Source: Phytophthora hibernalis (lineage: Eukaryota; Oomycota; Peronosporomycetes; Peronosporales; Peronosporaceae). From it: a stretch of DNA of 64,000 bases. This document shows, piece by piece, positions 35,961-46,302 of the stretch; positions within the stretch are counted from its first letter, which is position 1; each line of letters begins with the position of its first letter. A program made the position numbers and the translations under genes. The DNA lies in contig JAAKBF010000159.1 in NCBI GenBank assembly GCA_012656075.1, positions 992,001-1,056,000 of the forward strand, given 5' to 3'. The notes under the pieces are model-generated. The model worked only from the letters and a program-made list of their open reading frames with translations, was not told the origin of the DNA and did not search any database.

Positions 35961-36713
35961 GCTAACCTTCGACAAAGAGCAATAGTTTGGACGGACATAG
36001 GATATCGTTAGCGCAGCTAAATGACTTCAATGTACCTCACTTGAAAACGATAACACTCGCCGAATCTACTGTGCTTCTGGGCTTGAATTGGTTTTTTATT
36101 TGACCAACTATTTATTATTCCAGACCAATTCTATGAAATCCCAACTCGTAGACATTTGTACCGAATCTAGTACCGGTATTCTCCATTTGGAGTTTTGACC
36201 AGTTTATGTCGTAATAGTTGGTCCACCTAACGAGTGCCTATAATAAAAGGTAATTTATTTATAAGGATCAGTACATAGATATTAATAGACAGGGGCTCGG
36301 AAGCAGCCTCATATATTATTAATACAAAAGGGTTTAGGTTTTGGACTGTTCTTTATTGAGACAAAAGACTAATATAATAATATTATATGAGTCTTTAATG
36401 TGAGCTGCAGCTGGGGGTTCTATGTTTGAAATGCAGGCCTGGGTAAAAAATACTACCGGTAGTGATAATATCTCTGAGAATATATTTCAATACTTTAACG
36501 AAGTTATTTACGCTGAGACCACAATTCATTTTTGAATTGATTGACTGGAGACGATCACAAGACTAACCGAGGGTTTTTCGAGCAACATGATGGAGCCCAC
36601 CACCAAACCACACTCTCCAAATTACTTCGAGCGAGTTACAACCATTCGACGACACGTAGCACTGTAGAGAAGGTAATGCTGCTTTCATTCAGGGATGTTA
36701 TATTAATACGGTA
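35961..36713. other. AT-rich non-coding sequence
   Basis: Between the LINE and the next inverted-repeat element; only the 122-bp repeat at 36102-36223 is recognised. No gene. Confidence 0.5.
36102..36223. repeat. Small inverted-repeat element (MITE-like)
   Basis: GACCAACTATT at the left and its complement AATAGTTGGTC at the right bound 122 bp without coding capacity. The same 13-mer GTGGACCAACTAT occurs at 21053-21065 next to the MULE end, and AGTTGGT/ACCAACT recur in the two MULE introns. Confidence 0.4.
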
Positions 36714-37667
36714 AGGGAAATGACCAGTGATTTTTGTAACTCGCGATCCAATGTGAAAATGGAGCACTATATAATCGAAAGCGATCGATTCGACCTATAT
36801 TTAGGGCCGCTAAACAGAGGTTGTGCTGCTTGAACAGCAACCAGAGACCACCGTGAATAATGACATCGATTTGGGCCCCTCGAACAATTAAGGGCCTCTT
36901 TGATTTTACTATGGACCAAGCAGAGGATAGGTTAATTGCATTTTGTTTATACTGGGAGATAGGTAGCGAAGCTAGCTATTGGGAAGCCCAACGAGGATTA
37001 TTTGACGTCAACTGGGACAACGTTCGTGCAACATGAGTGTGTGGTCAACACATTTTTGCGTGGTCAACAAAGTGAATTTTGTGTCGAGTCGACAGGTTCA
37101 ATGTGTTGAGTGTGAACGAGCCAGCTTGTTGGACTGAAGGTATATTCAGTGTGTAGAGTGTAGTGTGTGAGCCCGTTGAGTTTGAGTGTAATGTGTGAGC
37201 TCGATGGGTTTGTTGAGAGTGAACGAGCGAGCTCATGGAAGCTAAAGACAAGTTCTGTGTTGAGTGTGTGCGCCAGTTGAGTGAAACGTTGTGTGAGCCG
37301 TCGAGTAGTTTGAGTGTTAATGAGTGAGTACATGGGAGATGAAGTCATGTTCTGTGTAGTGTGCGCAGGTTGAGTACGATTGCGAGCGCAAATTAAATAT
37401 CGGCGAAGGGAATATGTGAGCCTATGCACTGTGGACTCGACACCATGCACTGCGACGAGAGCTTCGAGTACGCGGGCTTTCGTGAATACCAATAAATAGC
37501 GGGGATGAAAAAATTCCATCCATGCCAACACCACGCCTGATATTCTATCTCCCAGACTAAACAACGAACCTAGTTAGCCAATAAAATGCATATTCAATAA
37601 AATGGTTCGATTGGTCAAATGTGTGCGGCCCTTAATTGATCGACGGCCCGTAACTGGTCATTTCCCT
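36714..37667. mobile_element. 954-bp non-autonomous DNA element
   Basis: Perfect 15-bp terminal inverted repeats AGGGAAATGACCAGT (36714-36728) and its complement (37653-37667). A second inverted pair CAATTAAGGGCC lies inside at 36885-36896 and 37627-37638. No transposase; the interior holds a GT-rich array (37030-37340). No clear target duplication found. Family not assigned. Confidence 0.6.
37030..37340. repeat. GT-rich degenerate tandem repeat
   Basis: Imperfect repeats of units like GTGTTGAGTGTG and GAACGAGCGAGCTCATG, with GTGTGAGC recurring. Irregular spacing, so not a clean minisatellite. It makes a spurious Thr/His-rich minus-strand frame at 37064-37564. Confidence 0.5.
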
Positions 37668-37956
37668 CAGATAATATCTATTGAGATCGAGGAATTACGC
37701 ATTCTCATATTATAATATGAGTACTGCGATTCTCACAAGCCTGCTGATATGCCAAGCAAAGTGTTCGTCTGCCGGTGCGGTGGGATTTTCTCTCCTGAGG
37801 GCCGTTCCGAACCGAGGTCGGATCGGATCTCGGGTCGTGCGGATTAGGGTACCCACTCAGGTCGCGACCCAGCCGTTCCGAGCCAGATCGCGATCTGGTG
37901 GGTGCTGGCAAGTTGCCGTTGAAGCTCCGCACTCAAATTAACCCGCGCGCGCGAAG

Positions 37957-39061
37957 ATGTCGATGGCCATGAGCACCAAGTGGACGGTGGGTGCGGCGCT
38001 TCTATGTAAGCGCAAGCAACCCGTTGGCCCTCCCACCTCAGATCTCTACGTCGACTGGACGCTGGACCAGCTGCGGTTGGAATGCACGTCCCGCAAGTTG
38101 AACGTCAAGAAGAACACGTGCAATAATGACCGAGTGAAGCTGCTCACCACGTACGACGAGAACAAAACTAGTGTGGAGCTGCTACTTCAACGGCAACGCA
38201 GCAATTCGAGGCGCGTAGAGGAAGAAGAGGAGAAGCGAACAAAGAACTGCATGTTCCGCTTGCTCAACGTTCTCTTCTCCGAGCGCTTCTTTCAATCGTT
38301 TCTTGCTAGTGGAAATCAACTTAGCAGGAGTGAACTGGATCAAGGAGGATCTACATTCTGGCGTGATGTTGCTGTGGCTTTTGCCGCTTCGGACGTCGAG
38401 TTTGACCCAGTGATTTCGGATGATTCTGTCTTCGAAGACGTGGATCCTTCGCAAGCCATGACACACTCGGCCAACGTATGTGGCGCGAGGTTGGTGGAAA
38501 ATTTGCTCGTGCTGAAGCTTGCTCGAAGAAGTCTGGAGACCACAGCAGTGACTTTTGGGACTTTTGCGATGGAAGGGCTGATGCTTACTACCTACACATG
38601 TGGCGTGAGTACGTGGGTCAGGTCGTGAGTTCTGTTCTGCCAATCTGTACGCCGATAATGAGGACGATTCTCAGAAGGAAGGCACGGACCAGGGCAAAAG
38701 GATCAATCGGAAGCGACGCAAAACGTCCCAAGCTGAGGTGTTGGCGACACTAGCAGAAAGTATGGCCCATATTGTTGATAGCGAGGTTAGTGAAACGCAA
38801 GAAGAGACCTGGAAAGAACAAGCACTGCTACTCAGAGACCAGAGGGTGGCTCACAAACTGGAGCTGATGTCGCGAATTCTGGAGCGCACGAATGAAGAAG
38901 TCAGTCTCTTGGTGCAAGTGGTTCGTGCTCGTGAAGACGGGAGCGGTGAGGATGACAACGAGGGCGATGTTGCAACTTTATTGGAGCGTGCCCATAAAAG
39001 CAGAAAACGCTCACACATCAGCGAGTTGGAATTCGAGGTGATTTATCGATTGGAGGAGTGA
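37957..39061 (+). CDS. Harbinger Myb/SANT-like accessory protein (frameshifted)
   Basis: Second protein of PIF/Harbinger elements, which helps the transposase bind DNA and enter the nucleus. N-terminal SAP-like segment DWTLDQLRLECTSRKLNVKK, then a frame change near 38475 into WREVGGKFARAEACSKKSGD..DFWDFCDGRADAYYLHMW, another near 38626 into NLYADNEDDSQKEGTDQGKR, and a C-terminal coiled coil to 39061 (ERTNEEVSLLVQVVRARED). Both shifts are minus one. Confidence 0.6.
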
Positions 39062-39098
39062 TGAAATTACCGCGTCATGATCAGCATTGCGACGTTGG

Positions 39099-40383
39099 CT
39101 AGCGTGTACGTGGTCGACGTAAGTTGACATTTTGGATGTGGTCCCTGATCACTTGGCGCAGAATCCGTCCTCGTGCATCACCATGAAGGTCAGTGTCTGC
39201 GTCTTCGATGCTGTTATCGGTTGGTTGGTATGCGCTTTCTGGCATGTTGTGGTACGCGGCAGACACCGCAGCTTGCCCCGTAGTCGCGTCTTTATCTTGA
39301 ACTCTCTCATTAATACAAAAGTTATGCAACTTCATGCATGTCTTGATTACCTTGCTCACGTTCAAGAAGTCGACAACCAATGGCCTTTTGAAGATCTGCC
39401 ATTTATTCACGAGCAGGCCGAACGACATTTCAATTCGTATACGAAGCTGACTGAGATAGAAGTTGAAGTCGGAGTGCTTCTTCGCCTTCAACTACAGCTT
39501 GTTGTACGGGACCAGCAATGAGTTTGACAAAGGGTATGCATTGTCGCCAATACAGTAAAACCCAGGGGGCAGAGCCATGATGTCATCACTCAACGACCAC
39601 TTCTTGAATGCTATCGAGTCTCCGACCTTGCCCGGTGAGTCGAAGCAGTACCCCGTAAAACGACACAGTGAGTCACAGATTGCCTGGACATTTAGTCCAT
39701 ACATTTGGTAGTGACCAGAAAAAGGCCGCGACGTCAGGTACCTCCTCTTTGCTCGGTGCCCGAATTTGGCAAAGCCATCCATCCAAACATCCGACACAAC
39801 CTGTCATTATGCCGTCCTTGCTGATCATCGTGAAGTCATCTGCAAGCATCTGCATTCTGGATGGAGACGATGTTGGTGCATGTATTCGAAGGTCCTCACA
39901 CTCACATAGCGCATTCATCACGGCCTTCGTGACGCCGTAGAAACCCGAAGGCGATACACCACCAAGACACCGTGTCGTGTGGTAATTGCTCCCTGCGAGC
40001 CACGAAATGGTCATCTGCATCATATTCTCTGGTGTGATGAGGTCAGCTCCCGTTCGACGCTCCGACTGCACTTCATCGCGAAGGAGCGCCGGTCTCACCA
40101 GCAGCGGAAGCTTCTCAAATGACTTAACTTCCATGCTATAACACTGCGTGAACTGTCCCTCGAGAAGTAGTGTTTGCTTGTGGACGTTCCAAGCCAAGCG
40201 TTTGCGTCGCACACAGCCTACCACCTCACCTGGTAGACACGCAGCAACCGTCGCGATGGCCGCCAACAGCTTGCGACGCCGTTTGCGTATGAGGGAAGCG
40301 TTCTTCGCCCTCGGTAGTAGCTCCATCGCGCTGGTGTCTGCTTTCTGTTGTGTGCTTTTGCTGGGGCGACCCCGCGATCCCAA
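39099..40383 (-). pseudogene. Harbinger DDE transposase with in-frame stop
   Basis: DDE_Tnp_4-type transposase. Seen: ENMMQMTISWLAGSNYHTT, GVSPSGFYGVTKAVMNAL, GCVGCLDGWLCQIRAPSKEE (first Asp), SGHYQMYGLNVQAICD, YCIGDNAYPLSNSLL (second Asp) and LRIRIEMSFGLLVNKW (Glu). One extra T in a T run near 39752 shifts the frame, and a TAG at 39492-39494 interrupts NKL-stop-LKAKKHSDFNF in frame. All three catalytic acids survive, so inactivation, if real, is recent. Confidence 0.75.
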
Positions 40384-40736
40384 TCTCGGCCCGCGGTGAT
40401 TACAAATCGCACAAACAGCCCAACCCCTTTCGTTTTCTCCGCGAATCAGAGCTCGAGTTTCAGATCGCGACCCGATCTGACCTCGGTTCGGAACGGCCCT
40501 CAGGGAGGCGACCGCCCGCTTTTAGAAGGTAGGTTTTGATGGGGTTTTGATGGGGTCGTGGTAGCTGTAGGTATAGCTTTTTGTTGTGCTTGCCTTGGCC
40601 AGGAATTTCGCTGTTGCAAGCGTTGATCGTATTGTTTTTACTCAACATGAGCTGCAGCTGATACTCTTTCAGAGCCAAGTGGTGCTTAAAATTACATGTA
40701 TTTTAATAAGTATTATACTGTATGTATAATATACGA

Positions 40737-41170
40737 GGGAAAATTCCAAAGGGGGACCCAAATCGAAATTTTTTTCAAAGGGGACTCGATAATTAAAAAG
40801 CTAACGTTAGGATAGCTTTTACTCACTGAGAAATCGTCGCTGGACGGCACGCGATGTACGAGAAGAACGTTATTAATTACTTCGAAGTAGGACAGAGTTG
40901 ATAGTACCGGATATTCCACGACACCAGCAGCGTCATGCTTATCCCCCTCTCCATCAGGTGCATGCCTTAGCGTACTTCGTCTAACAGGCTGGGAAAGGAC
41001 CTGCCGGCACCGCATTTTGCTCATCATCCCGTTACATAGGTATCTCACGCCGTTGAGCGCGTGTCGTCCAGCGACGATTTCTCGGGCTAAGTAAAAGCTA
41101 TCCTAGCTTTTTAATTATCGAGTCCCCTTTGAAAATGTTTTTCGATTTGAGTCCCCTTTGGAATTTTCCC
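40737..41170. mobile_element. 434-bp MITE with arms over 100 bp
   Basis: Long near-perfect inverted repeat: the left arm 40737-40855 (GGGAAAATTCCAAAGGGG.., AAATCGTCGCTGGACG) is mirrored in 41060-41170. Arms differ by a few substitutions and indels. About 200 bp of unique centre. It could fold into a long hairpin when transcribed. Confidence 0.75.
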
Positions 41171-41394
41171 ATTCTCTCGTTTACGTAAGTTATATATGGG
41201 ATTTCCTGCCGAAACATCGGCGGATTGGCTTATGTTTTCAGGAATCGGCGAGTTCCTCGCCCCTTGGTGGATACTAACTTACCTCGATTCACTATGGGCA
41301 GCCGAGAACCGCGTTGCCGCGAGAATTCGTAAGTACCGAGAGCCGACGATAAGTCGCTGCTCCGATTGGCCAAAACTATTCTAAGATCGACTAA

Positions 41395-42203
41395 CATGGC
41401 TGATGGAAGATCGCAGGACGCTGCAGCAGAGGTGAGGGCAATACGCGACGCTTGTATCTCCAACGAGATGAGAAAGAAGTACACAAGCAGCATAAGAGGC
41501 ATCAAGAAGTGGATTAGGGAGGTGTATGCGCAGACCCTGAGTGACCCCGACACAACAAGGTTCTTTCACGAAGACGATGGAATCAATCTAGCTGAGTTCA
41601 CACCGGCAATGTTCTTGGAATTTTGGCGATATAAGACGCGGCTACCCTCCGTATAAGGCCATTTCTTCTGATGATCTAGACACACCAAAGAAGAAAGCGA
41701 CTCTGTCAGAGTGGTCTATCATGATGAGTCACATAATAAACGGGATCGAAGCACAAACCAACGAGCCGCTGCCTGAAATCTGCGATGAAGCTCACGCAAT
41801 TGACTTGTTCAACATCGGCTACCAAACCCTACACTTAAAGCCAATCAAACGCAAGCGCAGACTCACTACTGCGCTGAGGTTAGTTCGCCAAGCCCACGAC
41901 ACAAGCACGCGCTCGTTGCCGTTCAAGCAGCGAAAGCGCCGAGCCGTCACAGACAACACAGCCGCACGATCTTCATCTGAAGCCTCAATATTGGTGGTAC
42001 AGACACTTGCAACTGCAATAGGAGGACTACACCCATCATTGACAGGGACAGCAGCACCAACATCAGCAATCTCGACACGACCAGAAGCATCGACGCTAGG
42101 CACCAGCAATCGCGACATGACCAGCAGCACCAACGCTAGCAATATCGACACGACCAGCAGAAAACCCACGCCAGCTCGACACGACCAGCAGCAGCGACGC
42201 TAG
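41395..42203 (+). pseudogene. Recombinase-like N-terminal ORF fragment
   Basis: MADGRSQDAAAEVRAIRD at 41396, then NEMRKKYTSSIRGIKKWI, reminiscent of the helical N-terminal domain of Crypton-type tyrosine recombinases. A minus-one shift near 41655 leads to DTPKKKATLSEWSIMMSHI and AHAIDLFNIGYQTLHLKP up to 42203. No catalytic H-x-x-R box is seen, so it is truncated or misassigned; the end runs into a tandem repeat. Confidence 0.4.
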
Positions 42204-42240
42204 GCACGAGCAGTCTTGACATGACCAGCAGTGACTACTG
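42060..42240. repeat. Short degenerate tandem repeat (about 40 bp unit)
   Basis: Copies of CGACACGACCAGCAGCA plus CGACGCTAGGCACCAGCAAT, four or five times with substitutions, at the end of the preceding ORF fragment. Confidence 0.55.
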
Positions 42241-43677
42241 CGCCTCATAGTGCCGGCACTCAAACGTCTACATAGCGCCAAAGCCAATACGTCAGTACAT
42301 ATTAAGTACTCAATAAACCTCACTTGCATGCAACCCAACAGTCCGCACGATAGCGTACTGCTATCAGCCCCTGTATTAGCGGTCTTGCCCCAGCGGCCGG
42401 AGCTTGTCGTTCTTCAGCTTTTCGCCATGTGCTCGTCCCTATCAATGCCGCCAGCAACACAGCTATTATTGACCAATAGGGAATCGTCAGCGCCAGGGAC
42501 TTACGTTTTCTCAAGTCAATTCAATATACGAACCACATGAGAGAGTGAAATTTCCTTCGATGTCTGAAATTGTTGCCTAGTGAGCTCCGGACTACCCTTT
42601 TTGGTGGTACACACTCTAGTGTTATCTTCCTCCTACCTCCCGCTGTGAAACTCCAATGCCGTAGTCTGCCGCCGGATTTCTAACCGCCGGCGGGGCACAA
42701 CGGAGCGGGTAAGCTTATCGCGGAACCGAAGATCAAATGTACGGACCACTTGAAGTGGTATTAACCTTAATAAGGAATCCTTACTAAGGATGTTCGACTT
42801 ACGAACCGATTGCTTTCTCTGGCGAAGTTGCATCACCGCGCAGTTGGAAACTGCTCACGTCGAACCAGGAGATCCACCTTTTTGCGCATTCAAGTCACAA
42901 TAATACCCCTTGTTCCCAACAATCAGCGAGACCGGAGATATCAGGACCTGCACTTCACGCTGGACTCGCCTGTCAGCGACAAAGCCTCACAGCTCCGTCC
43001 AAGTTGGACGGAGCTGTGAGGACTCCAAGGCAAGAACTCAACTTCAGTAGCCTTCGCGTTGCCCCAGCCCAGGCCGCAAAGCGGCTTTGCCAAAGCCTCC
43101 TTCATCGTTCCGGCGGCTAACGTTACCAACGGATTTCCGCAGTCAGTCAATCGATCATCGACTGCAACGCTGTTTCTAGTCGACGTCCACATGATTGGCG
43201 CCCCGCACATGCCGCTCAGTGTTCGAACGCGTGATTGGGCTGAGGCGCGCGCCCCGCCATCAGGGCATCACCGAAGCAACGACGCCTCGGTTGCGACTCC
43301 AATTGTCGGCGCTCCCGGGACATCAGCCAACGCTTTCGCGTTGAGCTTTGCAGCTTTGCAGCGACTTATTAGCGCCCTGATGGCCTGTCTTGTCGTAACA
43401 CCATTCTCTGCAACTCTGCAACTCTCTCGCCGCGGGTCAAGTTGTGACGGTTCACCGCCGCGAAATGTCGTGATTGGCACGAGGCGTGTGCTTCGCGCGA
43501 CTGCGGCTCGCCGACTTGACCCGAGACTCTCGGCGAGAGGACCTCGGACACTTCTACCGATGCGCCTCTGTGTCAATGGCTGGCTGCGGGACGGTATGAA
43601 GCAGCAGTGCGCTCGGATGGGCTCGATAAAGTACCGTAAGTCGAACGTGAGCACTACTGCTTGGTGAGCTCCGAAGA
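42241..43677. other. Intergenic upstream of the transporter
   Basis: No gene supported. Overlapping frames at 43059-43667 (plus) and 43268-43786 (minus) are mutual shadows in GC-rich sequence without motifs. Contains the perfect hairpin at 42986-43020. Confidence 0.45.
42986..43020. repeat. Perfect 16-bp hairpin
   Basis: CTCACAGCTCCGTCCA, a 3-base loop AGT, then the exact complement. No U tract follows. Role unknown. Confidence 0.7.
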
Positions 43678-43691
43678 CCATTTCCGAATCT
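43678..43691 (+). promoter_or_regulatory. Oomycete core promoter of the BT1 transporter gene
   Basis: CCATTTCCGAATCT fits YCATTYYNCAWTTT at all but two positions and lies 52-65 bases before ATG 43743. Confidence 0.55.
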
Positions 43692-43742
43692 GCTCCATCG
43701 AGGCACAACACCACCAAAAAGGTAAGAGCGGAGACCGTGACC

Positions 43743-45417
43743 ATGTCCCAACGCGAGTCGAACCTGTCGACGCCTCGGCTTAGCAAGAAGCTGCAGATTG
43801 AAGATGGAGGCGACTATCTCGAGACCAAGTCCCCCAATCTTATGGCCAAGTTCGAGGAGGGTGCCCTCCGTGACGGCCCGCCGCCTGACTCGCGCAGCAA
43901 GACCTACTTCGGCTTCCTGTTCCAGTACGCGGGCGCTGGCCTGGTTTACAGCGTGCTGTACAGTCTCACGTACCCATTCCTGAACAACTATCTGCGTATG
44001 TCGGGCATTGCCACGGCTTCTGCCAGTGTGCTGATCGCGCTGCCTTGGTCACTCAAGACCTTCTTCGGTATCATCACGGATTGCTACCCGATCTTCGGCT
44101 ACCGTCGTCGCCCGTACATGGTCATCGGTTGGGCAGTGTGCACGGTTTGCTCGTTCGTCATGGCGGTGCTGCCGGAGGGCGACCCGTATTATTCGGACAA
44201 CGCATGGGCGTCGCTCACTGAGTCGGAACTAACTGCGGAACAACTCTCAGAGATCAACTACAACGCCCCCGACGCCGGCATCAAGTTCATCCTGCTCATG
44301 GTCGTCGCCAACTTGGGCATGGTGCTGTCTTTCACGGCTTGCGGTGGCACACTCGTGGAGCTCTCACAGCGAGAGGGCGAGAAGAGGCGTGGCGACTTGC
44401 AGACCATGATCTGGGTCGCTCGTGACGTTGGTGGCGTCGTCGCGTTAGCTCTTGTCGGATTCGGCCTCAACTCGGAGGAGTACGGCGGCACGTTCGCGGG
44501 CTCGATCCGCGTGGGGTCTCATGGGAATCTGCGCCGTCACTTCGTTCGTCACCGGCGTTGTGGCTTGGTACTGCATCGATGAAGAGCGCGTGGAGCGTCG
44601 TTCAATGAGGGTCGAGATCGGCAAGTTGTTCGACCTGATCCAGTACCGTGTCGTGTACCAAGTGCTGGCCTACCAGTTCTTCGGCAACATGTTTGCCTAC
44701 GTGAGTGTGACGGCTGCGACTCCGCTGCAGAGCGTCTGGTTGACCATTACGCCCGTGAACAGCAGCGTCGCGTCCATCATCTCGACCTTTATCTCCATTG
44801 CGTCGCTCCTGGCAGTTCGTCAGTGGGGACTCAACTGGAACTGGCGCTGGATGATCGTGGTCACAGAGTTGGCTGTCGTGTTCGTGGACTGCTTCCCGAC
44901 GTTCCTCACGATTTGGGACGTCGTTCGTAGTCAGTGGTTTTGGCTAGGCGTGCCGCTGCTGGAGCAGGTGCCGACCAACATCGGCTTCATTGTGTCCACC
45001 TACTGCATGGTCGAGATCATGGAGGAGGGCAACGAAGCCGCTTTCTACGGCCTCGTCGTCGCCGTGTCGAGTCTGGCGTCGCCCTTCGCCACGGTCATCA
45101 CCAAGAACATCGACGCCAACTTCGACATCGCCACGGCCGATCTCCAGCGTGACGACACCGAAGTCCGCCAGCAGGTCACGTACGCGTACCTGGCCTCGTA
45201 CGCGTGCAAGATCTTCTCGACGGTTTTCGTGCTGCTCATCCCGCGCCAGAAGGCCGAGACGCAGGAGATGCGGCGCAACGGCGGCAAGAGCAAACTCGTG
45301 GGTATCCTCGTGGTCCTCATCATTGCCTTCACGTACGTGTGGACGATTATGACCAACGTCATGTCCATCTTCCCGTCCACCTCCTGCCTTAAGATCGCGG
45401 GCGGTGACGGCTGTTAG
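43743..45417 (+). CDS. BT1/folate-biopterin family transporter
   Basis: Twelve-helix membrane transporter of the folate-biopterin (BT1, MFS clan) family, a group expanded in oomycetes; substrates may be folates, pterins or related compounds, and cannot be told from sequence. Hallmarks: YAGAGLVYSVLYSLTYPFLN, LPWSLKTFFGIITDCYPIFG followed by YRRRPYMVIGW (the conserved loop 2-3), FTACGGTLVELSQRE, and in the second half YQFFGNMFAYVSVTAATPLQ and VPTNIGFIVSTYCMVEIMEE. About 557 residues, no intron. One frame change at about 44507-44510: a G4 run where G3 gives GSIRVGLMGICAVTSF, so here a base is gained. Start ATG 43743 follows the core promoter closely. The gene stands alone between repeats. Confidence 0.88.
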
Positions 45418-46302
45418 ACTGCCGCAAACTTACCATTGGTGTTGGGAATCCAACTTGGGATCCACCGATACACATATGCGTCAATACATTCAACACATGG
45501 ATACACTTTAGAACGGACAGCAATATTCATCATAACGAGGCATCCAGTATTCATGGCAATGAGAACACTTCTCAAAACAGAAGATTGGACCTCGCATGGC
45601 AAACTGAAGATAAACTTTTCAGTGCGATAGTTTCGAGGAATTACCTTATCTAAGTGAAAATCTACTAAGATGTAACAACATATGCTCCCAAAAAGAGACT
45701 TAAATGCACACATGGCTGCCTCAAACGTGACAGGACACGCTAACGAAAACCTCGTATCTGCTCGAAGCTACCCGCGATTCGCATCGCGCACTGCTTCCAA
45801 GGTCAGAATCCTGAACCTGTGTATGGACAACTGGAGCATGGGCGACATCAGTGCCACATTGTCTCGCAAGTTGATTTACTTTAGGTTGCGAGTCACTATC
45901 TTCACCATAATCCACACGGACAGCTAATGTGCGTGAACCTTTCATTGCCCTGCAATGAATGCTGCACTCTGCTCTATTGTACGGTTTGTTTGTGCTGTCT
46001 GCAGGATGGTTAGCGCAAGCAATGAGCTCATGCACAACTAGCTGCTGTAGCAATTCCTCCTGCGGCAGCTGAATCAGCCCCCATAGCGTCAGCTGCGGAT
46101 GGTTTCGCTGTGTGATCGAACTGTGCAATATGCACAGTAGTAATGGCGAGAACTTTCCAATTCGACGGCGACTGCTCAAGACTCTTCGGGCCAAGACAGT
46201 CGACTTCGGAACAAAGGAGGAGGGGCGCTTGGAAAGTCGCTGAAACCTCTCTCCATACAATCTTTTAGTGTAAACCTGAAAGGTCGTGCAAGGCTAGATG
46301 AA
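45418..46302. other. Intergenic, no gene supported
   Basis: Three-prime flank of the transporter and the probable 5' region of the second LINE. A minus-strand frame at 45721-46260 has no motif and looks accidental. Confidence 0.45.

Larger units (their letters stand above)
37794..40504 (-). mobile_element. PIF/Harbinger transposon with 33-bp TIRs
   Basis: Terminal inverted repeats CCTGAGGGCCGTTCCGAACC and onward (37794-37826 and 40472-40504) match over about 33 bp with one mismatch. Inside are the two genes expected for the superfamily in convergent orientation: a Myb/SANT-like gene (plus) and a DDE transposase (minus). The usual 3-bp target duplication cannot be fixed because the flanks extend the inverted symmetry. 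Confidence 0.75.

Noticed and set aside
37064..37564. 166-residue minus-strand frame
   Set aside because: Product of the GT-rich repeat array; low complexity.
43059..43786. Overlapping plus and minus frames upstream of the BT1 gene
   Set aside because: They mirror each other, carry no motif, and the minus frame runs through the transporter's promoter and start.
45721..46260. 179-residue minus-strand frame
   Set aside because: No motif, atypical composition, lies in intergenic and LINE 5' sequence.
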